Of a stretch of DNA of 64,000 bases, positions 62,777-64,000 are shown piece after piece. The position numbers were made by a program, and so were the translations under genes. How positions within the stretch are numbered: position 1 is the stretch's first letter; every line of letters begins with the position of its first letter. The notes under the pieces were generated by a model, which saw only the letters and a program-made list of their open reading frames with translations, had not been told where the DNA came from and did no database searches. Origin of the DNA: Cutibacterium equinum (GTDB taxonomy: Bacteria; Actinomycetota; Actinomycetes; Propionibacteriales; Propionibacteriaceae); contig NZ_CP115668.1 in the NCBI RefSeq assembly GCF_028021195.1, positions 1,488,001-1,552,000 of the forward strand, given 5' to 3'.

Positions 62777-64000
62777 TCAGTCCTTGCGCACACGGCCACC
62801 ACTGCGCGGCCTCGTCGGCATCATCGTGGGATCGTAATCCAGGTCACCCGGGTCGATGTTGATTCCGGGCTGGCACAGGGCCGAGACGGTGGCAGCCAGC
62901 TCCGTGACGGCGATCTTCTCGCCTGGGCAGCGGTGGCCGGTGGCAACGTCTCCACCGCCTTGCGGGATGAAAGCCTTGATCGCCTCGGCATCCTCAACAC
63001 CCAGGAAACGCTCCGGCTTAAAGCGCAGCGGCTCCTCCCACTCCCTCGGGTCGGTGTTCGTGCCGAGAATGTCGATGATGACTCGCTGCCCTTTCTTGAT
63101 CTGCTGGCCTTCCCACTCAAGGTCTTCGCGGGAGAAGGCCGGCAACATCGGCACGAAGGGGCTCAAACGGCGTACCTCCTGAGCGAAGGCAATGGCGTGT
63201 TCGTTGTCGACGAGGGTTCCCGATGCCTCCACCTCGCCAGCGATGTCTGCCCGGTACTGGGGGTACAGGACGAGGAAACGGGCCGCGAAGGCGGCGAAAC
63301 GGCTCACGGCGATGGCGGGACGGGTGGAGTTCTGCAACTCAATACCGGCCAGCTTGGCGTCAAGGAGGTTACCGTCCGGGTCACGGTAGCGAGCCCACTC
63401 ACACAGGGCCGAGCCCTCAGGAGCAGTGATCTGGCCACTGCGTTGCCTCTCGATGAGACCGGCAGCCCATTTGTCACAACGGGCACGGTTCACCCAGGCC
63501 AGCGTGTGCCCGGCCGGCATGTGACCGAATCCCTCGACGATCTGGCCGAGACGCTTGGCCCACGGGTCAAGGTCGGTGTCGCTACCGGGAACCCCAGCCC
63601 ACTTGAGGACGGCGCGACCGTAGGCCACCACGGTGTCGTCGTAGACGTTGCCCTCGCGACGGCCCCAAGTCTGGACGATCTTGCGCAGCTCGTCGTCAAT
63701 GATGGGCTTGAACCGCTCGATCTGAGCATCGTCGTAGACCACCTTGACGAAATTGGCCTTACGGGCCAGATGGACCTCATCGTCAGTGCCGTGAACAGCT
63801 CCAGCTCCAAAGAGAGGGCCACGCACGGGAAGAGGCATGGCATCCTCACGCATCATGCGCGTGGTGTCGTAAAAGAGGTCGACTCCCTTGCTGCCCCGGA
63901 CCAAGGTGGCCGGCTTGCCCATGAACGTGAAATCGAGGGGGCATCCGTCTCCGGCCTGACGACCCTTCGACGCCCGCAGCCTCTCCTGGAACAGGTAGCC
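62777..64000 (-). CDS. Cytochrome P450 of the CYP152 type (fatty-acid hydroxylase/peroxygenase), 5' end cut
   Basis: The frame is open to the right edge (starts there with GYLFQERLRA), so the first residues are missing; 407 residues are present. The heme-ligand motif is GHRCPGE, and the helix-I region NSTRPAIAVSRFAAFAA has Arg-Pro in place of the usual acid-Thr pair, the sign of CYP152 enzymes that use hydrogen peroxide and fatty acids. The RFKPERFLG segment is also typical. The product may hydroxylate or decarboxylate fatty acids. The internal ATG at 63922 is not the start, since conserved sequence continues upstream. Confidence 0.88.
   Translation of the reverse strand, partial: GYLFQERLRASKGRQAGDGCPLDFTFMGKPATLVRGSKGVDLFYDTTRMMREDAMPLPVRGPLFGAGAVHGTDDEVHLARKANFVKVVYDDAQIERFKPIIDDELRKIVQTWGRREGNVYDDTVVAYGRAVLKWAGVPGSDTDLDPWAKRLGQIVEGFGHMPAGHTLAWVNRARCDKWAAGLIERQRSGQITAPEGSALCEWARYRDPDGNLLDAKLAGIELQNSTRPAIAVSRFAAFAARFLVLYPQYRADIAGEVEASGTLVDNEHAIAFAQEVRRLSPFVPMLPAFSREDLEWEGQQIKKGQRVIIDILGTNTDPREWEEPLRFKPERFLGVEDAEAIKAFIPQGGGDVATGHRCPGEKIAVTELAATVSALCQPGINIDPGDLDYDPTMMPTRPRSGGRVRKD

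Overview
The window is chromosomal DNA of a high-GC actinobacterium, most likely a member of the Propionibacteriaceae (Cutibacterium/Propionibacterium type). I infer this from codon use, GTG/TTG starts, and gene neighbourhoods shared with mycobacteria: dxr-rseP-ispG-GNAT, fabG-fabI (mabA-inhA order), sufR-B-D-fdx-C-S-U-T, xerC and an M23 gene beside rpsB-tsf-pyrH-frr-cdsA-rlmN, and an ABC transporter pair next to ctaA. The species cannot be fixed from sequence reading alone.

Layout. 1-2905 (+): end of a zinc/manganese-type ABC operon (binding protein, surface-anchored choice-of-anchor M protein, ATPase, permease). 3032-10500 (-): dxr-rseP, a large secreted nuclease-like gene inserted after rseP, then ispG and a GNAT gene. 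10600-13451: a serine hydrolase (+) facing gdhA (-). 13539-18968 (-): rpsB, tsf, pyrH, frr, cdsA, rlmN. 19265-22681 (-): secreted GH85 endo-beta-N-acetylglucosaminidase with its own promoter and terminator. 22999-28392: xerC, a degenerate M23 protein, a lactonase-like protein, peptide deformylase, a SpoU methyltransferase and a bile-acid:sodium symporter-like carrier. 28393-29323 is gene-poor with one small membrane protein. 29324-36517: SPFH/NfeD pair, an ABC ATPase, fabG-fabI, SURF1 and RlmA-type methyltransferase. 36525-42754: HTH/coiled-coil protein, ABC-F ATPase, two small genes, a zinc metallopeptidase and an enoate-reductase/FadH-like flavoprotein. 43002-49667 (-): a complete SUF iron-sulfur operon. 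49843-52175: an accessory pocket with small secreted proteins, a decayed paralogue and a transposase scrap. 52505-57434 (+): maltose-type ABC importer plus LacI regulator. 57714-64000: membrane pyrophosphatase, ABC transporter, heme A synthase, and a CYP152-like P450 cut by the right edge.

How the genes work together. Most of the window is housekeeping: isoprenoid (MEP) synthesis, translation, phospholipid and fatty-acid synthesis, Fe-S assembly and assembly of heme-copper oxidase (SURF1, CtaA). The accessory layer is surface and host directed: metal capture at the cell surface, an extracellular nuclease, a glycan-cleaving GH85 enzyme, maltodextrin-type sugar import and a fatty-acid-type P450.

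Most interesting observations: (i) the two big secreted enzymes (nuclease and GH85) both end in an LPxTG-like pentapeptide at the very C-terminus with no hydrophobic anchor behind it; (ii) pyrH and rpsB share a nearly identical leader hairpin; (iii) a perfect 30-bp inverted repeat followed by 22-bp direct repeats lies at 42811-42916; (iv) a 15-bp dyad abuts the sufR start; (v) a small secreted-protein family has one intact copy and one decayed copy around an IS fragment; (vi) repeats that could form alternative hairpins follow ctaA. No CRISPR array, tRNA or rRNA was seen.
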